64,000 bases of DNA from Chitinophagaceae bacterium (GTDB lineage: Bacteria > Bacteroidota > Bacteroidia > Chitinophagales > Chitinophagaceae). The stretch is from assembly GCA_014879565.1 (NCBI GenBank), contig JACSRW010000032.1, positions 124,001 to 188,000 of the forward strand, written 5' to 3'. Below the pieces are notes generated by a model. That model had not been told where the DNA came from. It saw only the letters and a list, made by a program, of their open reading frames with translations, and made no database searches. The position numbers and the translations under genes are program-made. This document shows positions 8,708-16,566 of the stretch, piece after piece. The first letter of the stretch is position 1, and each line of letters begins with the position of its first letter.

Positions 8708-10171
8708 ATGAATTATATGAGAAAAATAAGCATTCAAAGGTTGCTGGTGCTGCCGCTTGCCTTTGGCTTGTTTATGACAAGTTGCAAGCGGTACTCATCC
8801 GACTTTGGAGATACCAATGTAAACCCCGGAGTTACTGGCAGCCCGATCCTGAGCGCCCTGCTGACCAACGTACTGTCCAATATGCCGGGTTATGCGGCGC
8901 AGACACGCGGTGGACTTTACAGCCAGTATTTTTCTGAGACACAGTACACGGATGTTTCCCTGTACTCCCTGCCCCAGATCAATTTTGAGGGTGAGTATTC
9001 CGGTATCCTGTATGACCTGCAGAATATCATCAATACCAACACCAACAACAATATGACCCAGGTATCCCGTATCCTGAAGGCCTATTTCTTCAGCACCATT
9101 ACCGACCGCTGGGGAGATGTGCCTTATTCACAGGCCCTGAAGGGTAACGGTTCACCTGTTTTTGACAAACAGCAGGATATTTATACTGATCTGTTTAAGG
9201 AACTGACTGAAGCGGCTAATTCCTTTAACACATCCACAGCCATTTCCGGCGATATTATGTTCAAAGGAAGTGTGGACAAGTGGAAGAAGTTCGCCAATTC
9301 ACTCCGGATGCGTCTGGCCCTGCAGCTGACCAAGAAATTCCCGGCAGCCAGCGGTTTAGCCGCAACTGAGTTCAAAGCGGCCCTGAATGATCCCGGTGGA
9401 TATATTACCAGCAATGCAGACAACGCAGCTATTGAACATCCCGGCGGCAACTTTAAATCTCCCTGGTTCAACACTTATTTCGGTCGTAAAGACTTTGGAG
9501 AAAGTGACCAGATGACGGCCCTGATGGCCCTGATGAGTGATGGCCGCCAGAATGCTTTTGGTGGTATAACTGAAGACTTAGCGGATCCCAACTGGAATGT
9601 TTCTTCCAGCCTGGGGGTACCTTATGGTCGTCTCCGCAGTTATGTAGATCCCTGGACGCAGGCCAATCCTACCTGGGCCCGTATCCTGCGTGGTGAATAC
9701 CGCCTGGAAAACACAACTGTGGTTATCCTGCCCGCTTCTGAAGTATTCCTGGCCCGTGCAGAAGCAGCCGACCGTGGATGGACTACTGAGAACATGAATA
9801 CGCTCTATCAGTCTGGTATTAATGCTTCATTTGCCCAGTGGAAACTGGCTGCTCCCCCGGCTTCTTATTTCACACAGCCGAGTGTGGCGCTGGCGAATCC
9901 CCAGGGTACGGCTGCGAATATCCGCAACCTGGCTATTCAGCAATATGTAGCCGCCTATCCGGATGGCTTACGTGGCTGGAATATCTGGAGAAGGACCGGT
10001 TTCCCGACCCTTACCCCGGCTGTTGACGCAACAAACAGTTCCAAACAAATCCCCCGTCGTTACACCTATGGTCAAACAACCTATGGTTCCAATACGGCTA
10101 ATACAACGGCTGCTGCCAATGCATTACCCGGAGGGGATACACAGGATTCCAAAGTATGGTGGGATCAGTAA
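8708..10171 (+). CDS. SusD/RagB-family surface lipoprotein
   Basis: The SusD partner binds substrate at the cell surface and caps the SusC barrel. A lipoprotein signal with lipobox GLFMTSC places the acylated cysteine about residue 26, followed by a SusD-like_2 type sequence: ILSALLTNVLSNMPG, SQYFSETQYTDVSLY, ITDRWGDVPYSQALKG, and the C-terminal PDGLRGWNIWRRTGFPTL block. The frame is open from a TTG at 8684, but the ATG at 8708 gives a standard signal peptide and is preferred; a further ATG at 8717 is possible. It starts 27 nt after the SusC stop and is followed 28 nt later by the DUF1735 lipoprotein, so the three form one operon ending at the hairpin at 11310. Length (about 487 residues) is normal. 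Confidence 0.95.
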   Translation: MNYMRKISIQRLLVLPLAFGLFMTSCKRYSSDFGDTNVNPGVTGSPILSALLTNVLSNMPGYAAQTRGGLYSQYFSETQYTDVSLYSLPQINFEGEYSGILYDLQNIINTNTNNNMTQVSRILKAYFFSTITDRWGDVPYSQALKGNGSPVFDKQQDIYTDLFKELTEAANSFNTSTAISGDIMFKGSVDKWKKFANSLRMRLALQLTKKFPAASGLAATEFKAALNDPGGYITSNADNAAIEHPGGNFKSPWFNTYFGRKDFGESDQMTALMALMSDGRQNAFGGITEDLADPNWNVSSSLGVPYGRLRSYVDPWTQANPTWARILRGEYRLENTTVVILPASEVFLARAEAADRGWTTENMNTLYQSGINASFAQWKLAAPPASYFTQPSVALANPQGTAANIRNLAIQQYVAAYPDGLRGWNIWRRTGFPTLTPAVDATNSSKQIPRRYTYGQTTYGSNTANTTAAANALPGGDTQDSKVWWDQ

Positions 10172-10199
10172 TGTATTCGTTAAAAAATTAAACGTTTAA

Positions 10200-11288
10200 A
10201 TGATGCAAAAGAAAAATTCATTATACCTCCTGCTCCTCCTGATGGTATCCTTTACTTCCTGTATTAAGAAGGAAGTAACCCCGCTGGGAGATGAGGGCAA
10301 GAATTTTGTAAAAATTCTGGGAGGCGGATCGCCGGCTGAGGTAATCAAAAATCCGATTGACTTTGTCAATACCGCCCAGCGGCTGCTGGTTTGTGATGTC
10401 CGCAGAGATGCTAATTCCAATGCTGTGCTGAATACCACTACCACCGTGGTGGTGAAAGATGATACAGCTGCGGTTAAAGCGGCTAATCCGAATTACCTGC
10501 ATTTCCCGAAAGCCTGGTATACCCTGCAGTCTGAAGCGCCCCTGGTTGGCGGAACAGGCGGTACCTATACCTTCACTTTCAAGCCCGGTGATTTTGCCAA
10601 GCAGATTTATATTTTGATTCCCGATGCTACCCTGCTGGATCCCAGTTCCCTGTACGGTCTTGGGTTTACGATCACAACCGTAAGTGCCGATGGTACAATC
10701 GCCAACGCAAAATCTGTTGTGGTGGAAATCGGGGCAAAAAATGCGTGGGATGGTATTTATGCCGTAAGAGGTCCTGTAACCGATATCATTACCCCCAACC
10801 TGATTCAATGGGCTAATCAGCCCGGATACAGTGATCCCTGGCTGGATGCCAACCCCGGTGCCTGGGAAGCACACCTGATTACCACCGGTGCCACTCAGTG
10901 TATCGTGCTGGATAACACGATTTGGGGTTCCTGCGGACACCCGCTATACAATACGGCATCTGCCGGTAATACCGGATATGGTGGATTTGGAGTTGTAATT
11001 AATTTTGATCCCGCTACTAACACTGTGGCCAGTGTCTGGAACTATTATGGTGACCCCACCCGTGCTGCCACCAACCTGGGTAGCCCCTCCAGTGGTACAG
11101 GTGCTCCGCTGTATGCGGCCTCCAATACCCGCCGTGCCGTTCTGGATCCCACAGGCGCCAATGCGGTTCAGGGTAACGGAGATATTCTGATAAAATACCT
11201 GATGGTGCAGCCGAATTCGGGCGCCCCGGCTCCCGACTATATCCGTACTACTCTTGATGAGAAGTGGGAATATATCGGACCGAGATAA
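10200..11288 (+). CDS. DUF1735-type surface lipoprotein of the SusC/SusD operon
   Basis: The 362-residue product has a lipoprotein signal (LLLLLMVSFTSC) and an N-terminal beta-sandwich region (PEVIKNPIDFVNTAQRLL-like, FTFKPGDFAKQIYILIPDATLLDPSSLYGLGF) that matches the DUF1735/BT_3987-like family found in Bacteroidota surface lipoproteins. The C-terminal half (YAVRGPVTDIITPNLIQW onward) looks like a second, unassigned beta domain ending in TLDEKWEYIGPR. Such proteins usually sit behind SusD genes as additional surface-exposed ligand-binding subunits. Two adjacent ATG codons at 10200 and 10203 are possible starts. Function in substrate capture is inferred from position only. Confidence 0.85.
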   Translation: MMQKKNSLYLLLLLMVSFTSCIKKEVTPLGDEGKNFVKILGGGSPAEVIKNPIDFVNTAQRLLVCDVRRDANSNAVLNTTTTVVVKDDTAAVKAANPNYLHFPKAWYTLQSEAPLVGGTGGTYTFTFKPGDFAKQIYILIPDATLLDPSSLYGLGFTITTVSADGTIANAKSVVVEIGAKNAWDGIYAVRGPVTDIITPNLIQWANQPGYSDPWLDANPGAWEAHLITTGATQCIVLDNTIWGSCGHPLYNTASAGNTGYGGFGVVINFDPATNTVASVWNYYGDPTRAATNLGSPSSGTGAPLYAASNTRRAVLDPTGANAVQGNGDILIKYLMVQPNSGAPAPDYIRTTLDEKWEYIGPR

Positions 11289-11309
11289 TTTATGCTTGAT
11301 ATTTTTAGA

Positions 11310-11338
11310 AAACTGCCCCTGAAAGGGGCAGTTTTTTT
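11310..11338 (+). terminator. Intrinsic terminator of the SusC/SusD operon
   Basis: An 11-bp stem AAACTGCCCCT / AGGGGCAGTTT with a short GAA loop is followed by a run of T. It lies 21 nt after the DUF1735 stop. Confidence 0.9.
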
Positions 11339-11420
11339 ATGCTTTTTTCCGTCCTGCTTCAGCTAAAATAGCGGAACTTTGACCCGGCATATACATTATC
11401 TGTGCCTTTAAACAGCTATT

Positions 11421-11729
11421 ATGGAACCTGTACAGCAACCCAATCAGTTGAATATAGAAATCAGCGAAGAAATTGCGGAGGGCACTTATGCCAACCTCGC
11501 CATCATCACCCATTCACATGCTGAATTTGTATTAGACTTTGTGAATGTGATGCCCGGTACGCCCAAAAGCAAGGTAAAAGCCCGGGTCATTCTTACCCCC
11601 CAGCATGCCAAAAGACTGATGAAGGCCCTTATGGAAAATATCCAGAAATATGAGTCGGTTAATGGCCCCATTAAGGACCTGGAAGAGATTCAACTGCCCA
11701 TGAACTTCGGGCCGGCAGGGCAGGCTTGA
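11421..11729 (+). CDS. DUF3467 family protein
   Basis: A 102-residue protein of the DUF3467 family, widely conserved in Bacteroidota and of unknown function. Visible family features are ISEEIAEGTYANLAIITHS near the N-terminus, AEFVLDFVNVMPG in the middle, and ARVILTPQHAKRLMKALM toward the end. There is no signal peptide, so it should be cytosolic. The gene stands alone, with a possible -33 TTTG near 11378 and TATCTGTG near 11397 (short 15-nt spacer). Its stop codon is followed after one base by a heptamer array. Confidence 0.9.
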   Translation: MEPVQQPNQLNIEISEEIAEGTYANLAIITHSHAEFVLDFVNVMPGTPKSKVKARVILTPQHAKRLMKALMENIQKYESVNGPIKDLEEIQLPMNFGPAGQA

Positions 11730-11730
11730 T

Positions 11731-11758
11731 GAGCCGGGAGCCGGGAGTCGGGAGCCGG
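11731..11758 (+). repeat. Heptamer array A (GAGCCGG, 4 units) at the 3' end of the DUF3467 gene
   Basis: Four contiguous 7-mers: GAGCCGG, GAGCCGG, GAGTCGG, GAGCCGG. The array begins one base after the stop of the DUF3467 gene and is in its sense orientation. The same unit type, inverted, occurs in array B at 12301-12335. Confidence 0.9.
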
Positions 11759-11833
11759 AATTTTCAGATAAATGTCTACGGAAGAAGAAAATCTAGAGAA
11801 ATGAATATGACATATGCTGATAACAGGCCAATC

Positions 11834-12196
11834 TCATAGAAATTTTTCCGGATTCTTTATCATGTAATAAATCAGTTTACCGACTTCGTTATTCAACTCT
11901 AGCAAAAGTCTGTATTGTTCGGGTGAAATATATTTAAAATCAAGGCACATATCCAGCCATACTTCGGTTTCAGCGTTTTCGGTTTCCGCATCATTCAGTT
12001 TGCTCATAAAATAATCTTTGTATTGTCGTCTTTTCCAGGATTCGGCGAGGTTGGCACATACAGACCGGGATGAGTTTCTTATCTGAGAAGTAAGGCCGTA
12101 TCTTTCCTCATTAGGGAATGCCCTGCTGATATTGAAAATCTGAATAGCCAGTTGATATGCCTTTTGATAGGCAAGCAGACTTTTAAAGTGTCCCAT
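11834..12196 (-). CDS. Four-helix-bundle protein (S23 / IVS-encoded protein family)
   Basis: The 120-residue product has the family pattern: an N-terminal LLAYQKAYQLAIQIFNISR helix, the conserved EERYGLTSQIRNSSRSVCAN block, NLAESWKRR, and a C-terminal EVGKLIYYMIK helix. Relatives include proteins encoded in 23S rRNA intervening sequences and the Avd accessory protein of diversity-generating retroelements, both small basic nucleic-acid-binding bundles. Neither a 23S rRNA gene nor a reverse transcriptase is present here, so its role is open. Both flanks carry inverted heptamer arrays that abut the neighbouring genes. Base composition of the gene is more A/T-rich than its neighbours, which fits horizontal acquisition. 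Confidence 0.88.
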   Translation of the reverse strand: MGHFKSLLAYQKAYQLAIQIFNISRAFPNEERYGLTSQIRNSSRSVCANLAESWKRRQYKDYFMSKLNDAETENAETEVWLDMCLDFKYISPEQYRLLLELNNEVGKLIYYMIKNPEKFL

Positions 12197-12300
12197 ATCA
12201 TATTCTATTTACAATTTCTCTCACTTTTTTAACTTAAAGTCTCCGTCCCCTATTTACAATGTATTTCAATGAATAACCTCCTTTCTTTAAAGTACCAAGC

Positions 12301-12335
12301 CGTCTCCCGTCTCCAGACTCCTGTCTCCCGTCTAC
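12301..12335 (-). repeat. Heptamer array B (GGAGACG, 5 units) covering the radC stop codon
   Basis: Read on the minus strand the five 7-mers are GTAGACG, GGAGACA, GGAGTCT, GGAGACG, GGAGACG. The radC stop TAG lies inside the first unit. Orientation is sense to radC and inverted relative to array A. A single further related block (CGGAGAC on the minus strand) lies at 12239-12245. Confidence 0.88.
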
Positions 12336-13024
12336 AGAATTCCTTCGTCTGCAAAACTATAATACCCCTCCTCGCTCACAATAATATGGTCCAGGACGGT
12401 GAGGTCGAGGAAGGCGGCGGCGGATTTGATTTTCGCGGTGAGCATTTCGTCGGCCCGGCTGGGACGCAGGCTGCCGGAGGGGTGATTATGGCAGAGGATC
12501 AGGCTGACCGCGTCCTGTTCCAGGGCTTTCCGGAGGATGATACGGGGATCGGCTACTGTACCGGTAATACCCCCCTCGCTGACAATCTCAAAATGGCGGA
12601 TTTTATTGGCCCGGTTAAGGTATAAAACGGCAAAGACTTCATGCCGCAGGTCCCGGAATCGCACCTGCAGATAACGGGCGATATCCTGGCTGCCCCTGAC
12701 AGGTTCCTTATCACTTAAGCGGCTGTTTTCCCGCCTCCTGCCCAGTTCCAGCGCCGCGGCTATCGTAACGGCCTTGGCTTCCCCGATACCCTTGACCCGC
12801 ATCAGTTCACGTACGGAAAGCTTGCCCAGCTCTCCCAGGTTATCCCGCCCAAGTTTCATGATTTCCCGGGCCAGGTCCAGGGCAGATTGTTTCCGGGTAC
12901 CGTTTTGGATCAGCAGGGCCAGCAGTTCGGCATTGCTGAGGTTTTCTGCACCGGAGGATAGTAGTTTTTCGCGGGGTCTTTCGTCTTTTGCCCACTGTTT
13001 AATTGAGTACTTGTGCTCTTGCAT
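12332..13024 (-). CDS. radC: RadC-family JAB/JAMM domain protein
   Basis: A 230-residue RadC homologue with an N-terminal helix-hairpin-helix-like UPF0758 region (NLSNAELLALLIQNGTR, MRVKGIGEAKAVTIAAALELG) and a C-terminal MPN/JAMM metalloprotease-like domain with the zinc motif HNHPSGSLRPSRAD (HxHx10D). RadC was once linked to DNA repair; its actual biochemical role is not established. It begins at the ATG at 13024. Its stop is embedded in heptamer array B. Length is typical for the family. Confidence 0.93.
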   Translation of the reverse strand: MQEHKYSIKQWAKDERPREKLLSSGAENLSNAELLALLIQNGTRKQSALDLAREIMKLGRDNLGELGKLSVRELMRVKGIGEAKAVTIAAALELGRRRENSRLSDKEPVRGSQDIARYLQVRFRDLRHEVFAVLYLNRANKIRHFEIVSEGGITGTVADPRIILRKALEQDAVSLILCHNHPSGSLRPSRADEMLTAKIKSAAAFLDLTVLDHIIVSEEGYYSFADEGIL

Positions 13025-13120
13025 GCAACAAGGTTAGGTAATATTTTTACCCCTGTAAATACCACTTTGTGGTAATACAAGGCCCGTTCGATATCCACCC
13101 TTTGAAGACATTAAAATCTG

Positions 13121-13348
13121 ATGCGTATGAAAACCAGATCACTCAGCCCTGTGGGCTCATTGCACCCGGTCATCTTCTTTGTGGTAGTCTATGTGGTGGC
13201 CCTGCTGCTCTCCATTTTTATCTGTTCAGCCCTTTTCCATGCCATTAATGGTTCATCCCGGAGTACCACTCAGGAAGTGCCTGTGGAAAAGTCTGTGCCG
13301 GCCGGCAGCCCGGTAATGGCAGCCAGTACAGTGGCCTATTCGCGCTGA
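13121..13348 (+). CDS. Small single-pass membrane protein, hypothetical
   Basis: A 75-residue open frame with one strong transmembrane segment at about residues 17-42 (HPVIFFVVVYVVALLLSIFI) and a polar tail. A second in-frame ATG at 13127 is possible. I do not recognise a family. It is kept because the codon pattern resembles neighbouring genes, nothing is encoded opposite it, and it lies in an otherwise unexplained 400-nt space between radC (divergent) and prs. It may still be a chance reading frame. Confidence 0.45.
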   Translation: MRMKTRSLSPVGSLHPVIFFVVVYVVALLLSIFICSALFHAINGSSRSTTQEVPVEKSVPAGSPVMAASTVAYSR

Positions 13349-13428
13349 ACCTTTTCTTCCGTCAATATTTTTGAAGGGTATGCGGTGATTGCAGTGAGAA
13401 CTTTATCTTCGCGGCACATTCATCCGCC

Positions 13429-14376
13429 ATGCAATACGCAAAAATATTCGCCGGTACCGGCTCCCAGAAACTCGCCGAACAAATCTGTAAACGGTATGGA
13501 ACCCGGCTGGGTAAAATCAATATCCAGCGGTTCAGCGACGGGGAAATCAGCCCTATCTTCCTGGAAAGTGTCAGGGGAGACTATGTTTTCCTGGTCCAGA
13601 GCACTTTCTCACCCGCTGAAAACCTGATGGAACTCCTGCTGATGATTGATGCCGCCCGCCGGGCTTCGGCCTACAAAGTCATCGCGGTGATTCCCTATTA
13701 TGGCTATGCCCGCCAGGACCGGAAGGATCGTCCCCGGGTAGCTATTGGCAGTAAGCTGGTAGCCAATATGTTAGTTGCGGCCGGGGCCGACCGGGTCATT
13801 ACCATGGACCTCCATGCTCCCCAGATTCAGGGCTATTTTGATATCCCGGTTGACCACCTCGACAGCCATGCTGTTTTTATCCCCTACATTGAGAATTTAC
13901 GGCTTGAAAACCTTACCTTTGCGGCCCCTGACGTGGGAGCAACCAACCGCATCCGGGAAATTGCCAGTTTCTTTAACGCAGAAATGGTGATCTGCGATAA
14001 ACACCGGAAGCGGGCCAATGAAATCGCCAGCATGGTGGTTATCGGAGAAGTGAAGGACAGGGATGTGGTGATTATTGATGATATCTGTGATACCGGCGGA
14101 ACCCTGGCAAAAAGCGCAGGGCTGTTAAAAGAAAAAGGAGCGCGTACGGTAAGGGCCCTGATCACCCACCCGGTGCTGAGCGGCAAAGCGTATGAAAATA
14201 TTGAAAACAGTGTGCTCTCTGAACTGGTGGTGTGTGATACGATTCCGGTAAAACAGGAAACCGGCAAGATCAAGGTGCTGAGTGTGGCTGAATTATTCGC
14301 CGTAGCTATCCGGAATGCCTTTGAGAACAAGAGTATCACCAGCCTGTTCATTCATTCGCAGCGAAAAGACAAGTAA
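13429..14376 (+). CDS. prs: Ribose-phosphate pyrophosphokinase
   Basis: Makes PRPP from ribose 5-phosphate and ATP for nucleotide, histidine and NAD synthesis. The 315-residue protein has the N-terminal KIFAGTGSQKLAEQI and FSDGE motifs, the catalytic flexible-loop region YYGYARQDRK, the metal-binding DLHAPQIQGYF motif, and the PRPP-binding signature VVIIDDICDTGGTL. A TATCTTCG -7-like box sits at 13404, 17 nt before the ATG. rplY follows 18 nt downstream, so prs-rplY form an operon, a common pairing in Bacteroidota. Length is as expected. Confidence 0.97.
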   Translation: MQYAKIFAGTGSQKLAEQICKRYGTRLGKINIQRFSDGEISPIFLESVRGDYVFLVQSTFSPAENLMELLLMIDAARRASAYKVIAVIPYYGYARQDRKDRPRVAIGSKLVANMLVAAGADRVITMDLHAPQIQGYFDIPVDHLDSHAVFIPYIENLRLENLTFAAPDVGATNRIREIASFFNAEMVICDKHRKRANEIASMVVIGEVKDRDVVIIDDICDTGGTLAKSAGLLKEKGARTVRALITHPVLSGKAYENIENSVLSELVVCDTIPVKQETGKIKVLSVAELFAVAIRNAFENKSITSLFIHSQRKDK

Positions 14377-14394
14377 AACAATAAACAACATACA

Positions 14395-14982
14395 ATGAAA
14401 ACAATTACAATCGAAGGACAACTGAGGACCGGATTCGGCAAAAGCGCCACCCGACAACTCCGCTCTCAGGATCTCGTGCCAGGTGTAATTTACGGCGGCA
14501 AAGAAGAAGTAAATTTCGCAGCTCCTTCTGCAGCTTTTAAGAACCTGGTTTACACCCCGAGCTTCCAGATCGCAGAAGTAAAACTGGAGGGAAAAACCTA
14601 CCGCACCATTTTGAAGGATCTGCAGTTTGACAAGATCACAGACAAACTGACTCATATTGACCTGCTGGAACTGGTGGATGACAAAAAAGTGATTGCCGAA
14701 ATTCCGCTGAAATTTGTCGGCGCTTCCAAAGGGGTGAAAGACGGGGGTAAACTGGTGACCAAAATGAAGTCACTCAAGATTAAAACCTATCCGAAGTACC
14801 TGAAAGAGCAGATTGAAGTTCCCATTGACAACCTGGAACTGAATGGGAATATCCGGGTAGAAGATGTGAAGGAAGAGCATTATGAAATCCTGAATTCCCC
14901 GCGGATTCCCATCGCTTCTGTTGTGATGACCCGTCAGCTGAAACAGGAAGAAGCCGCTGCTCCGGCCGCTGCCAAGAAATAA
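14395..14982 (+). CDS. rplY: Large ribosomal subunit protein bL25 (CTC form)
   Basis: A 195-residue bL25 of the two-domain CTC type: an N-terminal 5S rRNA-binding domain (GFGKSATRQLRSQDLVPGVIYGG) and the C-terminal TL5/CTC beta domain (IPLKFVGASKGVKDGGKL...). The Ala-rich tail EEAAAPAAAKK is usual in Bacteroidota. It follows prs by 18 nt, and pth lies 78 nt downstream beyond a hairpin, the conserved prs-rplY-pth order. Confidence 0.95.
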   Translation: MKTITIEGQLRTGFGKSATRQLRSQDLVPGVIYGGKEEVNFAAPSAAFKNLVYTPSFQIAEVKLEGKTYRTILKDLQFDKITDKLTHIDLLELVDDKKVIAEIPLKFVGASKGVKDGGKLVTKMKSLKIKTYPKYLKEQIEVPIDNLELNGNIRVEDVKEEHYEILNSPRIPIASVVMTRQLKQEEAAAPAAAKK

Positions 14983-15001
14983 TCATTTTCCCTAAATTCT
15001 T

Positions 15002-15030
15002 AAACCCGTATCAGCCGATGCGGGTTTTTT
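15002..15030 (+). terminator. Intrinsic terminator after rplY
   Basis: An 11-bp stem AAACCCGTATC / GATGCGGGTTT (one G-T wobble) with AGCC loop and trailing T run, 19 nt after the rplY stop and 31 nt before pth. Confidence 0.85.
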
Positions 15031-15060
15031 ATTGGCTTAGACCGATATTTGACCTGAAGA

Positions 15061-15639
15061 ATGAATAAGTATCTGATCGCCGGACTGGGCAATACAGGGC
15101 CCGAATACGCCCATACCCGCCACAATATCGGGTTTGATGTGGTGGCAGCATTCGTCGGTAAACACGGAGGCACACTGCAAACAGGAAGGCTGGCTTATGT
15201 CGCGGAATGCCGCTGGAAAGGCCGGCAATTTGTCTGTATCTGCCCCACCACATTTATGAACCTGAGCGGAAAGGCGGTAAAATACTGGATGGATAAGGAA
15301 AAAATTCCCCTGGAACAGGTGCTGGTGGTGGTGGATGAACTGGCCCTACCCCTGGATAAACTCCGGCTGAAACCATCAGGAAGTGACGGGGGGCATAACG
15401 GACTCCGCAGCCTGGAAGAAAGCCTGGGCAGCCGCGACTACCCCCGCCTCCGGTTCGGAATCGGTAATGATTATCCCAAAGGCAAACAGGCCGATTTTGT
15501 GCTCAGTAAATGGAAGCCGGAGGAAGAACCCCTGGTAAAACTGAAGATTGAAAAGGCGGTGGAGACCATCGAAATCTTTGCCGTACAGGGGATAGCGGCG
15601 GCCATGAACCAGGTAAATAATAAAGTTTTTTCATTATGA
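15061..15639 (+). CDS. pth: Peptidyl-tRNA hydrolase
   Basis: Releases peptides from peptidyl-tRNA that drops off ribosomes. The 192-residue protein has the signature GLGNTGPEYAHTRHNIGFDVV with the catalytic histidine, FMNLSGKAV, and the DELALPLDKLRLKPSGSDGG / HNGL block. Length and motifs are complete. It follows rplY across a terminator, so it may have its own weak promoter or depend on read-through. Confidence 0.96.
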   Translation: MNKYLIAGLGNTGPEYAHTRHNIGFDVVAAFVGKHGGTLQTGRLAYVAECRWKGRQFVCICPTTFMNLSGKAVKYWMDKEKIPLEQVLVVVDELALPLDKLRLKPSGSDGGHNGLRSLEESLGSRDYPRLRFGIGNDYPKGKQADFVLSKWKPEEEPLVKLKIEKAVETIEIFAVQGIAAAMNQVNNKVFSL

Positions 15640-15802
15640 GAAGTCGGGGGGAATCCTTACTTTAGCACTCCTGACCTGTTCCCGGAAGGCAACCAAAAGC
15701 AATTTTTTCCGGGAAAATCCAATATACATCTTGATGACCACTGAATATATGGGATGCCCGGAAACGGATCCGGTATATTTAATTAAAATGTGACTTCCTG
15801 TT

Positions 15803-16414
15803 ATGAAAATTTTCTGTGTAGGCCGAAATTATGTTGCGCACGCAAAGGAACTGGGAAATGAAGTACCTGATGAGCCTGTAATCTTCATGAAACCCAAAAG
15901 CGCCCTGCTGCAGCCACATACCCCGTTTTATTATCCAGAGTTCACCAATGAACTTCATTATGAATGTGAACTGGTGCTCCGGATCAGCAAAAACGGTAAG
16001 TATATCCAGGAAAAATTTGCCTCAAAATATTATGATGCCGTCACCGCCGGGTTAGATTTTACGGCCCGCGATATCCAGAATGAACTTAAAGCCAAAGGGC
16101 TTCCCTGGGAGAAGGCCAAGGCCTGGGATAACAGCGCGGTTATCGGCAAATGGATTCCCCTGGCGAATATTAAAAACAGGAAGGATATCAATTTCGGTTT
16201 GTATAAAAACAAGGAACTGGTTCAGCAGGGCAATTCCGCCAATATGATTCATTCCTTTGACCAGATTGTTTCTTATATTTCCAATTATTTTTCCGTAAAT
16301 ATCGGCGACCTGGTCTTTACCGGCACTCCGGCAGGGGTGGGGGAAGTAGTGGTGGGTGATGAACTGGAAGGCTTTATTGAAGATGACAATATGTTCTCTC
16401 TGGAGATAAAATAA
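15803..16414 (+). CDS. Fumarylacetoacetate hydrolase family protein
   Basis: A 203-residue single-domain FAH-fold enzyme. Typical features are FCVGRNYVAHAKELGNE, FMKPKSALL, the metal-binding ELHYECELVLRI acidic block, GLDFTARDIQNELK, and VFTGTPAGVGEV at the end. Such small FAH proteins include acylpyruvases and oxaloacetate tautomerase-like enzymes; the substrate cannot be set from sequence alone. The upstream 160 nt holds a TCCCGGAA/TTCCGGGA hairpin with a long loop but no clear promoter. A terminator follows. Confidence 0.9.
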   Translation: MKIFCVGRNYVAHAKELGNEVPDEPVIFMKPKSALLQPHTPFYYPEFTNELHYECELVLRISKNGKYIQEKFASKYYDAVTAGLDFTARDIQNELKAKGLPWEKAKAWDNSAVIGKWIPLANIKNRKDINFGLYKNKELVQQGNSANMIHSFDQIVSYISNYFSVNIGDLVFTGTPAGVGEVVVGDELEGFIEDDNMFSLEIK

Positions 16415-16461
16415 ACATATTCCTGAAAAGGAAAACCAAAACCAACTGCACATCAATTAAG

Positions 16462-16491
16462 GGCTGTATCGAAAGGAGATACAGCCTTTTT
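16462..16491 (+). terminator. Intrinsic terminator after the FAH-family gene
   Basis: A 9-bp perfect stem GGCTGTATC / GATACAGCC with a GAAAGGA loop and a T tract, 48 nt after the stop. Confidence 0.9.
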
Positions 16492-16512
16492 ATTTCCGGC
16501 ACCGGAACAGGC

Positions 16513-16544
16513 ATTGGGAGAATGCCGGTGCCCGCTTAATTTTG
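16513..16544 (+). promoter_or_regulatory. Promoter of the E1 dehydrogenase gene
   Basis: ATTG at 16513-16516 (-33) and TAATTTTG at 16537-16544 (-7, exact TAnnTTTG) are separated by 20 nt, within the Bacteroidota consensus. The preferred ATG of the E1 gene is 22 nt further on. Confidence 0.65.
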
Positions 16545-16566
16545 TTCATTGTAATGCTTGCTGTTC

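Larger units (their letters stand above)
11731..12335. mobile_element. Possible small element: four-helix-bundle gene between inverted heptamer arrays
   Basis: The whole space between the DUF3467 stop and the radC stop (605 bp) consists of array A, a single S23-type four-helix-bundle gene, and array B in inverted orientation with nearly the same unit (GGAGCCG versus GGAGACG). The symmetry resembles a cassette with terminal inverted arrays inserted exactly at the junction of two gene ends. There is no transposase, reverse transcriptase or target-site duplication that I can see, so calling it mobile is inference. Confidence 0.35.

Noticed and set aside
5459-11288. Polysaccharide utilisation locus
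   Set aside because: SusC, SusD and a DUF1735 lipoprotein are present but no glycoside hydrolase, lyase, sulfatase or regulator is adjacent, so a glycan role cannot be claimed.
11834-12196. Diversity-generating retroelement, because of the Avd-like protein
   Set aside because: No reverse transcriptase, template repeat or variable repeat is visible nearby.
11834-12196. 23S rRNA intervening sequence
   Set aside because: The S23-type gene lies between protein genes; there is no rRNA sequence in the window.
12269-12625. 118-codon plus-strand ORF
   Set aside because: It begins in heptamer array B and then runs antisense to radC.
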